Shown here: in pieces, positions 1 through 6,039 of the stretch | Layout: every line of letters begins with the position of its first letter | Position numbering within the stretch: position 1 is the first letter of the stretch | Assembly: GCA_900553845.1 (NCBI GenBank) | Contig: USEW01000114.1 | Location: forward strand, 1 to 6,039 | Reading direction: 5' to 3' | Length of the DNA: 6,039 nt | DNA from: an uncultured bacterium | GTDB lineage: Bacteria > Cyanobacteriota > Vampirovibrionia > Gastranaerophilales > Gastranaerophilaceae | Notes under the pieces: generated by a model | The model's database searches: none | What the model saw: the letters and a program-made list of their open reading frames with translations, nothing else | What the model was told of the DNA's origin: nothing | Program-made: the position numbers and the translations under genes

Positions 1-298
1 TCTCACAGTCAATTAAAACAATATTGTATTTATCTTTATATTGATTATTCAAGCCAGCTAACTTTGGCATAAGCCTTCTACAGTATGTACACCAGTTAAC
101 ATAAAATACAAGCAACATTGGTTTGTCATCTTTAATAGCATCTTTATATGAATTACCAAAATCATAATTTAAAAAAGCTTTTGTTTTAGTGCAAGTTGAA
201 TCATTTAGCAATTGTTCTTTTTCTTGATTCTTATCACATCCGGTAAAAATCAAACACATAAAAATAAAACAAATTATAAACAATATATTTTTTTTCAT
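1..298 (-). CDS. Thioredoxin-like lipoprotein, 3' end cut by the window edge
   Basis: This gene begins at ATG 298-296 and stays open to the left edge, giving 99 visible residues; the C-terminus is outside the window. Residues 1-20 form a lipoprotein signal peptide: Lys-Lys at positions 2-3, a long hydrophobic stretch, then a lipobox ending Phe-Thr-Gly-Cys with lipidated Cys21 followed by Asp22. A short charged linker follows. The thioredoxin-like part starts near residue 51, with a buried strand (MLLVFYVNW, 61-69) leading into the redox motif Cys70-Thr-Tyr-Cys73, then Arg-Arg-Leu-Met-Pro, and a second strand (YNIVLIDCE, 91-99) typical of the fold. The expected role is an extracytoplasmic thiol-disulfide reductase or oxidase; substrate and direction cannot be told. 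The start is fixed by a strong Shine-Dalgarno and by the four-base overlap with the glgC stop, which suggests translational coupling. Extra cysteines at 36 and 98 lie outside the active motif. The family call is solid; a specific name such as TlpA or DsbD-like is not supported. Confidence 0.85.
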   Translation of the reverse strand, partial: MKKNILFIICFIFMCLIFTGCDKNQEKEQLLNDSTCTKTKAFLNYDFGNSYKDAIKDDKPMLLVFYVNWCTYCRRLMPKLAGLNNQYKDKYNIVLIDCE

Positions 299-1530
299 AA
301 AACTGCTCCTTTGGGAACTACTGTAATACCATTTTTTGTGACATAGAAGCCACGTTTTATATCATCATCTTTAGATACACCAATTTTAGTATATGGAGGA
401 ATGTCAACATTTTTATCAATTATAGCCTTTTTAATTTCACAATATCTGCCTACATTTACATTTTCCATTAATATGCTTTCACTTATATTTGAAAAACTAT
501 TTATAAGTACCTGTGGTGAAAGTATACACCTTGAAAGAGAACCTCCTGATATAACACAGCCTTCCGATACAAGTGAGTTTGTTGCCATGCCAACTCTACC
601 ATTTTCCTCCCATATAAATTTTGCAGGCGGGTCGTTATAATTATAAGTGCGTATTGGCCAAACCTTTGAATATAAATTTAACTCAGGTGAATGGCATATC
701 AAATCCATATTTGCGCTCCAATATGCATCAATTGTACCAACATCTCTCCAGTAACCTTTTTCTGAATCAAGCATTTCAGGCACTTCATTTTTAGAAAAAT
801 CATACACGAAAATATTTTTATCCTCTTTTAACATCTGAGGTATTATATTTTTACCAAAATCATTATTTGAGTTTTGATTTAAAGCATCTTCGTTTAATGC
901 CGATACAAGTTCTTTTGTTGTAAAAATATAATTTCCCATTGATGCAAGACACATTTTGTCATTTCCAGGTATTGTTTTGGGAGTTGTTGTCGGCTTTTCA
1001 ATAAAATTTGTAAGTCTCCAATTTTCATCAACCTCAATAATACCATATTCACTTGCAAGTTCTAATGGCACAGGAATAGCTGAAATTGTTAAATCAGCAT
1101 TCACTTCCTTGTGGTAAGTATGCATTTGAGATACATCCATTTTATAAACATGGTCACCGCCAAACACGCACACATATTTTGGAGCTTCATCCAGTATAAT
1201 ATTTAAATTTTGAAATACAGCATCAGCTGTTCCTTTATACCATGAAGCATTTGTTCTCATTTGAGCTGGTACTAAATCAACATACTGGTTTATAGATGAT
1301 GATAAGTTCCAACCTCTTGTTATATGCTTATTTAATGAATCTGATTTATATTGAGTAAGTATTTTTATTTTAAAATATCCTGAATTTACAAAATTATTTA
1401 AAACAAAATCAATAATTCTATATCGTCCTCCAAAAGGTACAGCCGGTTTAGCTCTATCACGTGTTAAGGGAAATAATCTTTTGCCCTCTCCTCCGGCTAA
1501 TATCATGACAAGTGTCTCATCTGTTTTCAT
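295..1530 (-). CDS. glgC: Glucose-1-phosphate adenylyltransferase (ADP-glucose pyrophosphorylase)
   Basis: This cytoplasmic enzyme makes ADP-glucose and pyrophosphate from ATP and glucose-1-phosphate, the committed step of bacterial glycogen synthesis. The protein has 411 residues (E. coli GlgC has 431; the difference is mostly a shorter N-terminal arm). The nucleotidyltransferase domain opens with the nucleotide-binding loop GGEGKRLFPLT (13-23), followed by RAKPAVPFGG (26-35), WYKGTADAV (97-105), GGDHVYKMD (124-132) whose Asp126 matches catalytic Asp142 of E. coli, FIEKP (176-180) whose Lys179 matches the glucose-1-phosphate-binding Lys195, and YWRDVGT (260-266). From about residue 290 a left-handed beta-helix domain follows (WPIRTY, PPAKF, NSLVSEGCVISG). 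The overall pattern is of the E. coli class. The position matching E. coli Lys39, part of the fructose-1,6-bisphosphate activator site, is Asp25, so activator preference may differ. ATG 1530 is the only sensible start: a TAG lies in frame 9-12 bases upstream and the next Met is inside the first strand. No strong Shine-Dalgarno is seen. Neither glgA nor glgB is in the window. Confidence 0.97.
   Translation of the reverse strand: MKTDETLVMILAGGEGKRLFPLTRDRAKPAVPFGGRYRIIDFVLNNFVNSGYFKIKILTQYKSDSLNKHITRGWNLSSSINQYVDLVPAQMRTNASWYKGTADAVFQNLNIILDEAPKYVCVFGGDHVYKMDVSQMHTYHKEVNADLTISAIPVPLELASEYGIIEVDENWRLTNFIEKPTTTPKTIPGNDKMCLASMGNYIFTTKELVSALNEDALNQNSNNDFGKNIIPQMLKEDKNIFVYDFSKNEVPEMLDSEKGYWRDVGTIDAYWSANMDLICHSPELNLYSKVWPIRTYNYNDPPAKFIWEENGRVGMATNSLVSEGCVISGGSLSRCILSPQVLINSFSNISESILMENVNVGRYCEIKKAIIDKNVDIPPYTKIGVSKDDDIKRGFYVTKNGITVVPKGAVL
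306..312 (-). promoter_or_regulatory. Ribosome binding site of the thioredoxin-like gene, inside glgC
   Basis: The minus strand reads AAAGGAG here, followed by a 7-base spacer and ATG at 298. This near-ideal Shine-Dalgarno lies within the last codons of glgC (Lys-Gly-Ala-Val-Leu), so glgC coding and initiation of the next gene share bases. It supports the chosen start and suggests that ribosomes finishing glgC can re-initiate on the downstream gene. Confidence 0.75.
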
Positions 1531-1577
1531 ATTGCTTAACTATTCTTTCACTATACATCTATTTTACATTCTTATTT

Positions 1578-1583
1578 ATTATA
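1578..1583 (-). promoter_or_regulatory. Possible -10 element for the glgC unit
   Basis: The minus strand carries a perfect TATAAT just downstream of the hairpin and about 48 bases before the glgC ATG. If used, transcription would start near 1570 and leave a leader of about 40 nucleotides. No acceptable -35 hexamer is present at 16-18 bases; the bases there fall within the hairpin stem and loop and read as A/T mixtures. In DNA this AT-rich, a TATAAT can arise by chance, so this is a weak call. It rests mainly on the need for a promoter if the hairpin truly terminates. Confidence 0.25.
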
Positions 1584-1584
1584 A

Positions 1585-1618
1585 AAGTAACTCTTAAAAA
1601 TAATTTTAAGAGTCACTT
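1585..1618 (-). terminator. Likely intrinsic terminator after the isomerase gene
   Basis: A perfect 10-bp inverted repeat (ACTCTTAAAA at 1590-1599 and TTTTAAGAGT at 1604-1613) encloses a 4-base loop. After one A-C mismatch, four further pairs (1585-1588 with 1615-1618) extend the stem. On the minus strand the structure begins 14 bases past the isomerase stop codon. The inner stem is followed by TACTTTTAT, a modest U-tract. The stem is A/T-rich, so efficiency is uncertain and some read-through into glgC is possible. On the plus strand the flank is also T-rich, but no plus-strand gene needs a terminator here. Confidence 0.6.
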
Positions 1619-1632
1619 AATTTTATATTTAA

Positions 1633-2775
1633 CTATTTTTTATCTTTTTGTGGTGGTTGTTTTTGAGACTCCATTAAAGCTTTATTGTCTTTTGACGCTT
1701 CTTTTATATCTTTCTGAATAACTTCTGGGTTATATGAATTATCTAGATATTTAATCTGAGCTTTTTGTCTTAAACTTTCAATATACTTTTGTAAAATCTC
1801 AACTTGTTGTGAATTTGTTAAATACGTTTTAATTTCTTCTTTTACTTTCTCATAAGGTTCAACACCTGCAACAGCTCTATCTGTAACCATTATAATATGA
1901 TAACCGTATGGTGTTTCAACAATTTCACTTATAGTATTTGGTTTTTGTTTAAATGCAACAACTGCAAAAGGTTCAACCATTTCTTCTTTTGCAAAAAATC
2001 CTAAATCTCCGCCTTGCTTTGCACTTGCAACATCGTCTGAATTTTCACGAGCCAGTTTTTCAAATTGTGATTTATCGGCTTTTAATTGTGCTAATATTTT
2101 TTGCGCTTTTTCTTTTTTTATTTTAACTTCATCATTTATTTTTTTATTTAATTCTTCTTCTGTTAAATTTTTATTTTCTTTTTGTAAAATTTGAGCAATC
2201 TCATCACGGTTTGCACTTATCAAAATATGAGAAGCTCGAACTTTATCAGGATATTTAAACTTATCCATATTGGCATTATAAAATTTCTTTGCATCAGCAT
2301 CTGAAACTTGAGGAACTTTTATTGTTTCAATAAGTTTTTTTAATTTAACACCTTCAACTAAATCTTCTTTAAATTGCTCATTTGATATACCATTTTGTTT
2401 CAAAATTTCATTAAATTTTTCTTTTGAACCAACTCTGTCTATCATTGATTTATGTTCTTCTTCAATTTCCTCTTTAGTTGCTTTTATGTTTTTTGATTTC
2501 ATTTCTTCTTCTAAAAGTGACTTAACAATAAGTTCATTCACAACTCTGTCTTTTATCATTAAATACAAAAAACTGTTAGGATCTTTTTTTACATCAATGC
2601 CCATTTTTGCAAACATTGAATCGCTTACTGCTTTATCAAATGCTTTATTAAATTCACTTCTTGTTATCGGATGCTCATTTACTTCAATAATCTTTTCACC
2701 AGGTTTAGTACAACCACATGCCATAAACATAATTAATGATAACGCTACTGTTGATAACAATTTTTTCTTTAACAT
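1633..2775 (-). CDS. PpiC/SurA-like peptidyl-prolyl cis-trans isomerase lipoprotein (foldase)
   Basis: The 380-residue product is expected to be a membrane-anchored chaperone and prolyl isomerase helping exported proteins fold, like SurA, PpiD or PrsA. The N-terminus is a lipoprotein signal (Lys-Lys-Lys at 3-5, a hydrophobic stretch, then MACGC at 18-22); Cys22 is the favoured lipidation site, Cys20 the alternative. Residues about 27-155 form a helical SurA-N-like chaperone domain, starting with the VNEHPITRSEF pattern. A parvulin-type domain follows at about 178-300. All five positions of the Pin1 pocket can be placed: His183 (ASHILI), Asp248 at the Cys113 position, Met266, Phe270 and His293 (GYHII), plus the GGDLGFF signature at 256-262. 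A charged insertion of about 30 residues separates strand one from helix one. The tail after residue 340 is hydrophilic and ends Lys-rich. ATG 2775 is supported by a strong Shine-Dalgarno. It lies 51 bases after mfd with no hairpin between, so co-transcription is likely. I cannot choose between the names prsA, surA and ppiD. Confidence 0.92.
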   Translation of the reverse strand: MLKKKLLSTVALSLIMFMACGCTKPGEKIIEVNEHPITRSEFNKAFDKAVSDSMFAKMGIDVKKDPNSFLYLMIKDRVVNELIVKSLLEEEMKSKNIKATKEEIEEEHKSMIDRVGSKEKFNEILKQNGISNEQFKEDLVEGVKLKKLIETIKVPQVSDADAKKFYNANMDKFKYPDKVRASHILISANRDEIAQILQKENKNLTEEELNKKINDEVKIKKEKAQKILAQLKADKSQFEKLARENSDDVASAKQGGDLGFFAKEEMVEPFAVVAFKQKPNTISEIVETPYGYHIIMVTDRAVAGVEPYEKVKEEIKTYLTNSQQVEILQKYIESLRQKAQIKYLDNSYNPEVIQKDIKEASKDNKALMESQKQPPQKDKK

Positions 2776-2784
2776 TTAATATTT

Positions 2785-2790
2785 CTCCTC
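2785..2790 (-). promoter_or_regulatory. Ribosome binding site of the isomerase gene
   Basis: The minus strand reads GAGGAG, followed by a 9-base spacer (2784-2776) and ATG at 2775. It sits in an otherwise A-rich gap after mfd. The site fixes the start and places the Lys-rich signal peptide at the N-terminus. Confidence 0.75.
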
Positions 2791-2826
2791 TTTTACTTTT
2801 TTAATCTTTTTTATTTTTATTTTAAG

Positions 2827-5800
2827 TTAATATTTTAAACGTACACAAGATATATAATAAAATAAACTAGCCAACATGTTAAATATTTCATCAAAAGTCA
2901 TAAACCGATTGTTGAAAATAAGTATGGATTTAGTCTCATTTAACGTTTTTGGAGCTTTTGTAAATTTTAAACGTTTCTTAACATTTGGCTCAATTTTTGA
3001 ACTTATAATCCTCCATTCGTTTTCATTATATGGTGTATACATTCTTATTCCATCAGGCGTTTGACGTATTGCATTTATTTTAATATTGGTAGCAAGGATT
3101 CTTAACCGAATTAATTTAATTAAATTTTCAACTTCAGCTGGCATTTTTGAAAATCTATCTTTCCACTCAGAGATTATTAATTCCAACTGTGCTTCATTTT
3201 CAACATTTGCAAGCCTTTTGTATTCTATCATTTTTTGACTATAATCACCAACCCAAGTTTCAGGGATATATGCAGTTACATTTATATCAACAATTGTTTG
3301 CTCTATTTTTTCTACTTTTTCTCCTTTAAATTCTCTAATTGCTTCATCTAAAAGTTCACAATAAGTATCAAATCCAACATTCATCATATGTCCATGCTGT
3401 TTTGTTCCAAGAAGATTACCGACACCTCTTATCTCTATATCCCGAAGTGCTATTTGATAACCGCTGCCTAACGTTGTAAAATCCTTTATTGCTTTTAAAC
3501 GTTTTATAGCTTCCTCTGTTAAACTTTTACTTTTCTTATACAAACAGTAACAATATGCTTGTCTTTGAGCCCTGCCCACACGTCCTCGCAATTGATATAA
3601 CTGGGCTAAGCCAAATTTATCCGAATCAATTATTATCATTGTATTTGCATTTTCAATATTTAATCCTGACTCAATTATTGTTGTTGCAACAAGAACATTA
3701 TATTTTCCCTCTAAAAAGTCGACCATAACCTGTTCTAAAGTTTTTTCGTCTAATTTACCATGACCAACCGCTATTTGAGCATTTGGAATAAGTTTTTGAA
3801 TATATGATGCAAACTCATATATTGTATCAACACGATTATAAAGAATAAACACCTGACCTTCCCTGTCAAGCTCATAATTTATAGCATTTTTTATTACATT
3901 ATCATCCATTTCACAAACTTTTGTTTTTATAGGAAGTCTATTTTGTGGCGGTGTATTTATAACTGATAAATTTTTTATACCTGATAATGACATATATAAA
4001 GTTCTTGGTATTGGTGTTGCACTCATTGATAATATATCAATATTTTTCTTTAAACTTTTTAATTTTTCTTTGTGTTTTACGCCGAATCGATGTTCTTCAT
4101 CAATAATAAGCAAACCCAAATCCTTAAAATCTACATCACTTTGCAAGAGCCTATGTGTACCAATAACCAAATCAACTTCTCCCATTGAAAGTTTTGTAAG
4201 TATTTTTTTCTGTTCAGCTTTGCTTTTAAACCTGGTCAACAATTCAACACAAACAGGATAAGGGCTAAAACGCTGCTTAAATGTTTCATAATGTTGAAGC
4301 GCAAGAATAGTTGTAGGCACAACAAGAACAACTTGTTTTCCGCTTGTTATAGCTTTAAATGCAGCTCTAAGTGCAATTTCTGTTTTGCCAAAACCAACAT
4401 CAGCACAAATAAGTCTATCCATTGGAACATCTGTTTCCATATCTTGCTTTGTTTCTATTATTGCTTTCATTTGGTCATCAGTTTCAGTATATGGAAAACT
4501 TTCTTCAAGCTCATATTGCCAAGGTGTATCTGGGTCAAACTTTATACCTTTTGACATTTTTCGACTCGCATAAAGATTTATTAATTCGCGTGCAACGTCT
4601 TCCAATGCTGCTTTTGTTTTTTTCTTAACATTATTCCATTCGCTTCCGCCCATTTTTGATAATTTAACAACACTTCCACCTTGAACTCCTCGATAACGCG
4701 ACAGCATATTTATTTGCTCGGCAACTATATGAAGCTTATCATTATTTGCGTATTCAATTGTCAAATAATCTTTATATTCTCCATCTATTTCCATTTGACT
4801 TAATCCAAGATATTTTCCAACACCATGGATACGATGGACAACATAATCACCTTCTTTTATATCATTTATATTTTCAATAAACTCTATATTTTCTTTTTTA
4901 TAGTTGTATTTTTTGGATGTTATATCTTTTGATATTTTGTTAAATAATTCTTTATCAGTTAAAACCCCTAATTTTAAAGTATTGGAAATCCCTCCGCCTA
5001 TAGATAAATTCCCTGTAAATTCCATTTGTGAATTATCTATTTCAAAATCATTTAAAATTTCAATAAGACGTGCTTTATAATCTGTTGCAATTATTAGTTT
5101 ATATTTTTTATTTAAAATTTCTTCAACAAATTGAGCTGCTTTATAAACATCAGCTGAAAATAAACCAACTATTTCACTATCAAATTCAATTACATTTGCG
5201 TTATCTTTTTCATTTAAGAAATTTTCAAAACATATTTTCTTTAATTTATAATATAAACTCTCAAAATCACAATATTTTAAATGATTTGAGTTTTTTAACA
5301 TTAAATTTTCATCTTCTTTTAAATTTTTTTCATATTTTTCGTTATATTTTGTATCTAAATTTTGATAATGATTTAAAATCTCAATAGTTTCATCAAATAC
5401 AAATATATAATCGTCTTGAAATAGTTGCACAACTGAATTTAAATTTTTGCCATAATTCCCTTCAAAATATTCGCAATATAAATCAATTTCAGCCTCCAAT
5501 TTATTTTCCTGATTTAAATCTTTAACAAATTTATATAGCGGTAAAAGCTCAACACTATTTATATGACCGATACTTTTTTGATTATCAACATTAAAATATC
5601 TTATATCACTTATTGTATCACCCCAAAATTCAATTCTTGCCGGATTTTCATCAAGACTAAAAACATCAAGAATGTCACCGCGAAGTGAAAATTCTCCAAT
5701 GTCACTAACCTGGGTGACACGTTTATATCCTAAATTTATTAGTTTTTGTGCTAAGTTAAATGGCTCTATATCATCATTTTTGGATAATATAATTTTATTT

Positions 5801-6039
5801 TCGTTAAAATAATCACCTTGAGGAAACTTCTCCATTAAAGCCCTCACAGAAGTTATTACAAATGATGGTTTATTCCTTATAATATTAATCTGCTCTTTAT
5901 ATTTATATAAATTATGATTTATAACCTCATAAGGTGAAACATCCTGAAACGGAAAAATTTGAGGCATCATTTTTTCATTTAAATTCATCAAATCATGATT
6001 AAATTTTAATACCCGGTTATTATCATAAGTTACAAATAT
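2827..6039 (-). CDS. mfd: Transcription-repair coupling factor Mfd, 5' end cut by the window edge
   Basis: Mfd is a DNA translocase that pushes stalled RNA polymerase off damaged templates and recruits UvrA for nucleotide excision repair. The frame is open to the right edge, giving 1070 codons; alignment from memory with E. coli Mfd (1148 residues) suggests about 40 N-terminal residues are missing. Residues below are counted from the TTG at 5991, an in-frame codon that is not the real start. The UvrB-like module fills the first 350 or so: Arg104, Arg119 and Trp123 match the UvrA-contacting Arg165, Arg181 and Phe185 of E. coli. The RNA-polymerase-binding domain starts near 381 (GDYVVHRIHGVGKY). 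The helicase motor shows Walker A (DVGFGKTE, 531-538), GTHRLLQ (611-617), DEEH (631-634), SATPIPRT (657-664), TTIIESG (770-776) and QLRGRVGR (800-807). The translocation motif keeps Arg855 and Gln865, matching E. coli Arg953 and Gln963. An autoinhibitory C-terminal domain follows from about 895 to the TAA stop. All core motifs are intact, so the gene looks functional. Residues 160-340 are divergent and rich in Asn, Lys and Glu, as expected for the poorly conserved D3 region. Confidence 0.97.
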   Translation of the reverse strand: MFVTYDNNRVLKFNHDLMNLNEKMMPQIFPFQDVSPYEVINHNLYKYKEQINIIRNKPSFVITSVRALMEKFPQGDYFNENKIILSKNDDIEPFNLAQKLINLGYKRVTQVSDIGEFSLRGDILDVFSLDENPARIEFWGDTISDIRYFNVDNQKSIGHINSVELLPLYKFVKDLNQENKLEAEIDLYCEYFEGNYGKNLNSVVQLFQDDYIFVFDETIEILNHYQNLDTKYNEKYEKNLKEDENLMLKNSNHLKYCDFESLYYKLKKICFENFLNEKDNANVIEFDSEIVGLFSADVYKAAQFVEEILNKKYKLIIATDYKARLIEILNDFEIDNSQMEFTGNLSIGGGISNTLKLGVLTDKELFNKISKDITSKKYNYKKENIEFIENINDIKEGDYVVHRIHGVGKYLGLSQMEIDGEYKDYLTIEYANNDKLHIVAEQINMLSRYRGVQGGSVVKLSKMGGSEWNNVKKKTKAALEDVARELINLYASRKMSKGIKFDPDTPWQYELEESFPYTETDDQMKAIIETKQDMETDVPMDRLICADVGFGKTEIALRAAFKAITSGKQVVLVVPTTILALQHYETFKQRFSPYPVCVELLTRFKSKAEQKKILTKLSMGEVDLVIGTHRLLQSDVDFKDLGLLIIDEEHRFGVKHKEKLKSLKKNIDILSMSATPIPRTLYMSLSGIKNLSVINTPPQNRLPIKTKVCEMDDNVIKNAINYELDREGQVFILYNRVDTIYEFASYIQKLIPNAQIAVGHGKLDEKTLEQVMVDFLEGKYNVLVATTIIESGLNIENANTMIIIDSDKFGLAQLYQLRGRVGRAQRQAYCYCLYKKSKSLTEEAIKRLKAIKDFTTLGSGYQIALRDIEIRGVGNLLGTKQHGHMMNVGFDTYCELLDEAIREFKGEKVEKIEQTIVDINVTAYIPETWVGDYSQKMIEYKRLANVENEAQLELIISEWKDRFSKMPAEVENLIKLIRLRILATNIKINAIRQTPDGIRMYTPYNENEWRIISSKIEPNVKKRLKFTKAPKTLNETKSILIFNNRFMTFDEIFNMLASLFYYISCVRLKY

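Noticed and set aside
288..295. Run of eight A (coding strand) just after the start of the thioredoxin-like gene, as a possible phase-variable tract
   Set aside because: A-runs of this size are common here because Lys and Asn codons are A-rich; the Lys-Lys-Asn start is typical of lipoprotein signals, and the reading frame is intact.
1..1530. Thioredoxin control of GlgC activity, as known for the plant enzyme
   Set aside because: The thioredoxin-like protein carries a lipoprotein signal and should be outside the cytoplasm, away from GlgC, and the N-terminal redox cysteine of the plant small subunit is not present in this GlgC.
2819..2848. Possible promoter for the isomerase gene: TTGTGT, 18 bases, TAAAAT on the minus strand, across the end of mfd
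   Set aside because: The -35 matches consensus at only three of six positions, and such -10 matches are frequent in DNA this AT-rich. Without transcript data it is not distinguishable from chance.
5070..5387. A 105-codon open frame on the plus strand
   Set aside because: It lies wholly inside mfd on the opposite strand and codes for a low-complexity Leu/Asn/His/Phe-rich sequence, as expected from the complement of an AT-rich gene. The same applies to the plus-strand frames at 401-640, 2486-2779 and 4291-4554.
5989..5991. TTG followed by ATG as the true start of mfd
   Set aside because: The frame stays open for 16 more codons to the window edge, and those residues (IFVTYDNNRVLKF) align with the E. 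coli Mfd segment VLIAPDMQNALRL. The real start is therefore outside the window.
5991..6000. Ten-base palindrome AATCATGATT inside the mfd coding region
   Set aside because: It is short, within a conserved coding frame, has no repeat elsewhere that I could see, and is expected by chance in a window of this size and composition.

Overview
The window is AT-rich (roughly 30% G+C judged by eye) and holds four protein-coding genes, all on the minus strand, so transcription runs from the right edge to the left. In order of transcription they are mfd (the transcription-repair coupling factor, cut at its N-terminus by the right edge), a PpiC/SurA-like peptidyl-prolyl isomerase lipoprotein, glgC (ADP-glucose pyrophosphorylase), and a thioredoxin-like lipoprotein cut at its C-terminus by the left edge. 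No tRNA, rRNA, CRISPR array, insertion sequence or integrase was found.

Layout: mfd fills 2827-6039 and remains open through the edge. A 51-bp A-rich gap with no hairpin separates it from the isomerase gene (1633-2775), which has a strong Shine-Dalgarno, so these two are probably co-transcribed. Downstream of the isomerase is a perfect 10-bp inverted repeat with a modest T-rich tail, a likely terminator. It separates the first pair from a second unit of glgC (295-1530) and the thioredoxin-like gene (1-298). In that second unit, the stop of glgC and the start of the next gene share the four bases ATGA, so the two are probably translationally coupled.

Functionally this is housekeeping DNA. Mfd removes RNA polymerase stalled at DNA lesions and recruits UvrA. 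The isomerase lipoprotein should act as an extracytoplasmic foldase. GlgC makes ADP-glucose for glycogen. The thioredoxin-like lipoprotein should handle thiols outside the cytoplasm. No shared pathway links all four.

Organism: low G+C, A/T-ending codons, the standard genetic code (TGA, TAA and TAG all act as stops), two lipoproteins, and a GlgC that resembles the Escherichia coli class rather than the Bacillus class. This fits an AT-rich bacterium, perhaps an uncultured diderm or gut-type lineage, but the sequence does not fix the phylum. I found no convincing undescribed system; the findings below are modest.
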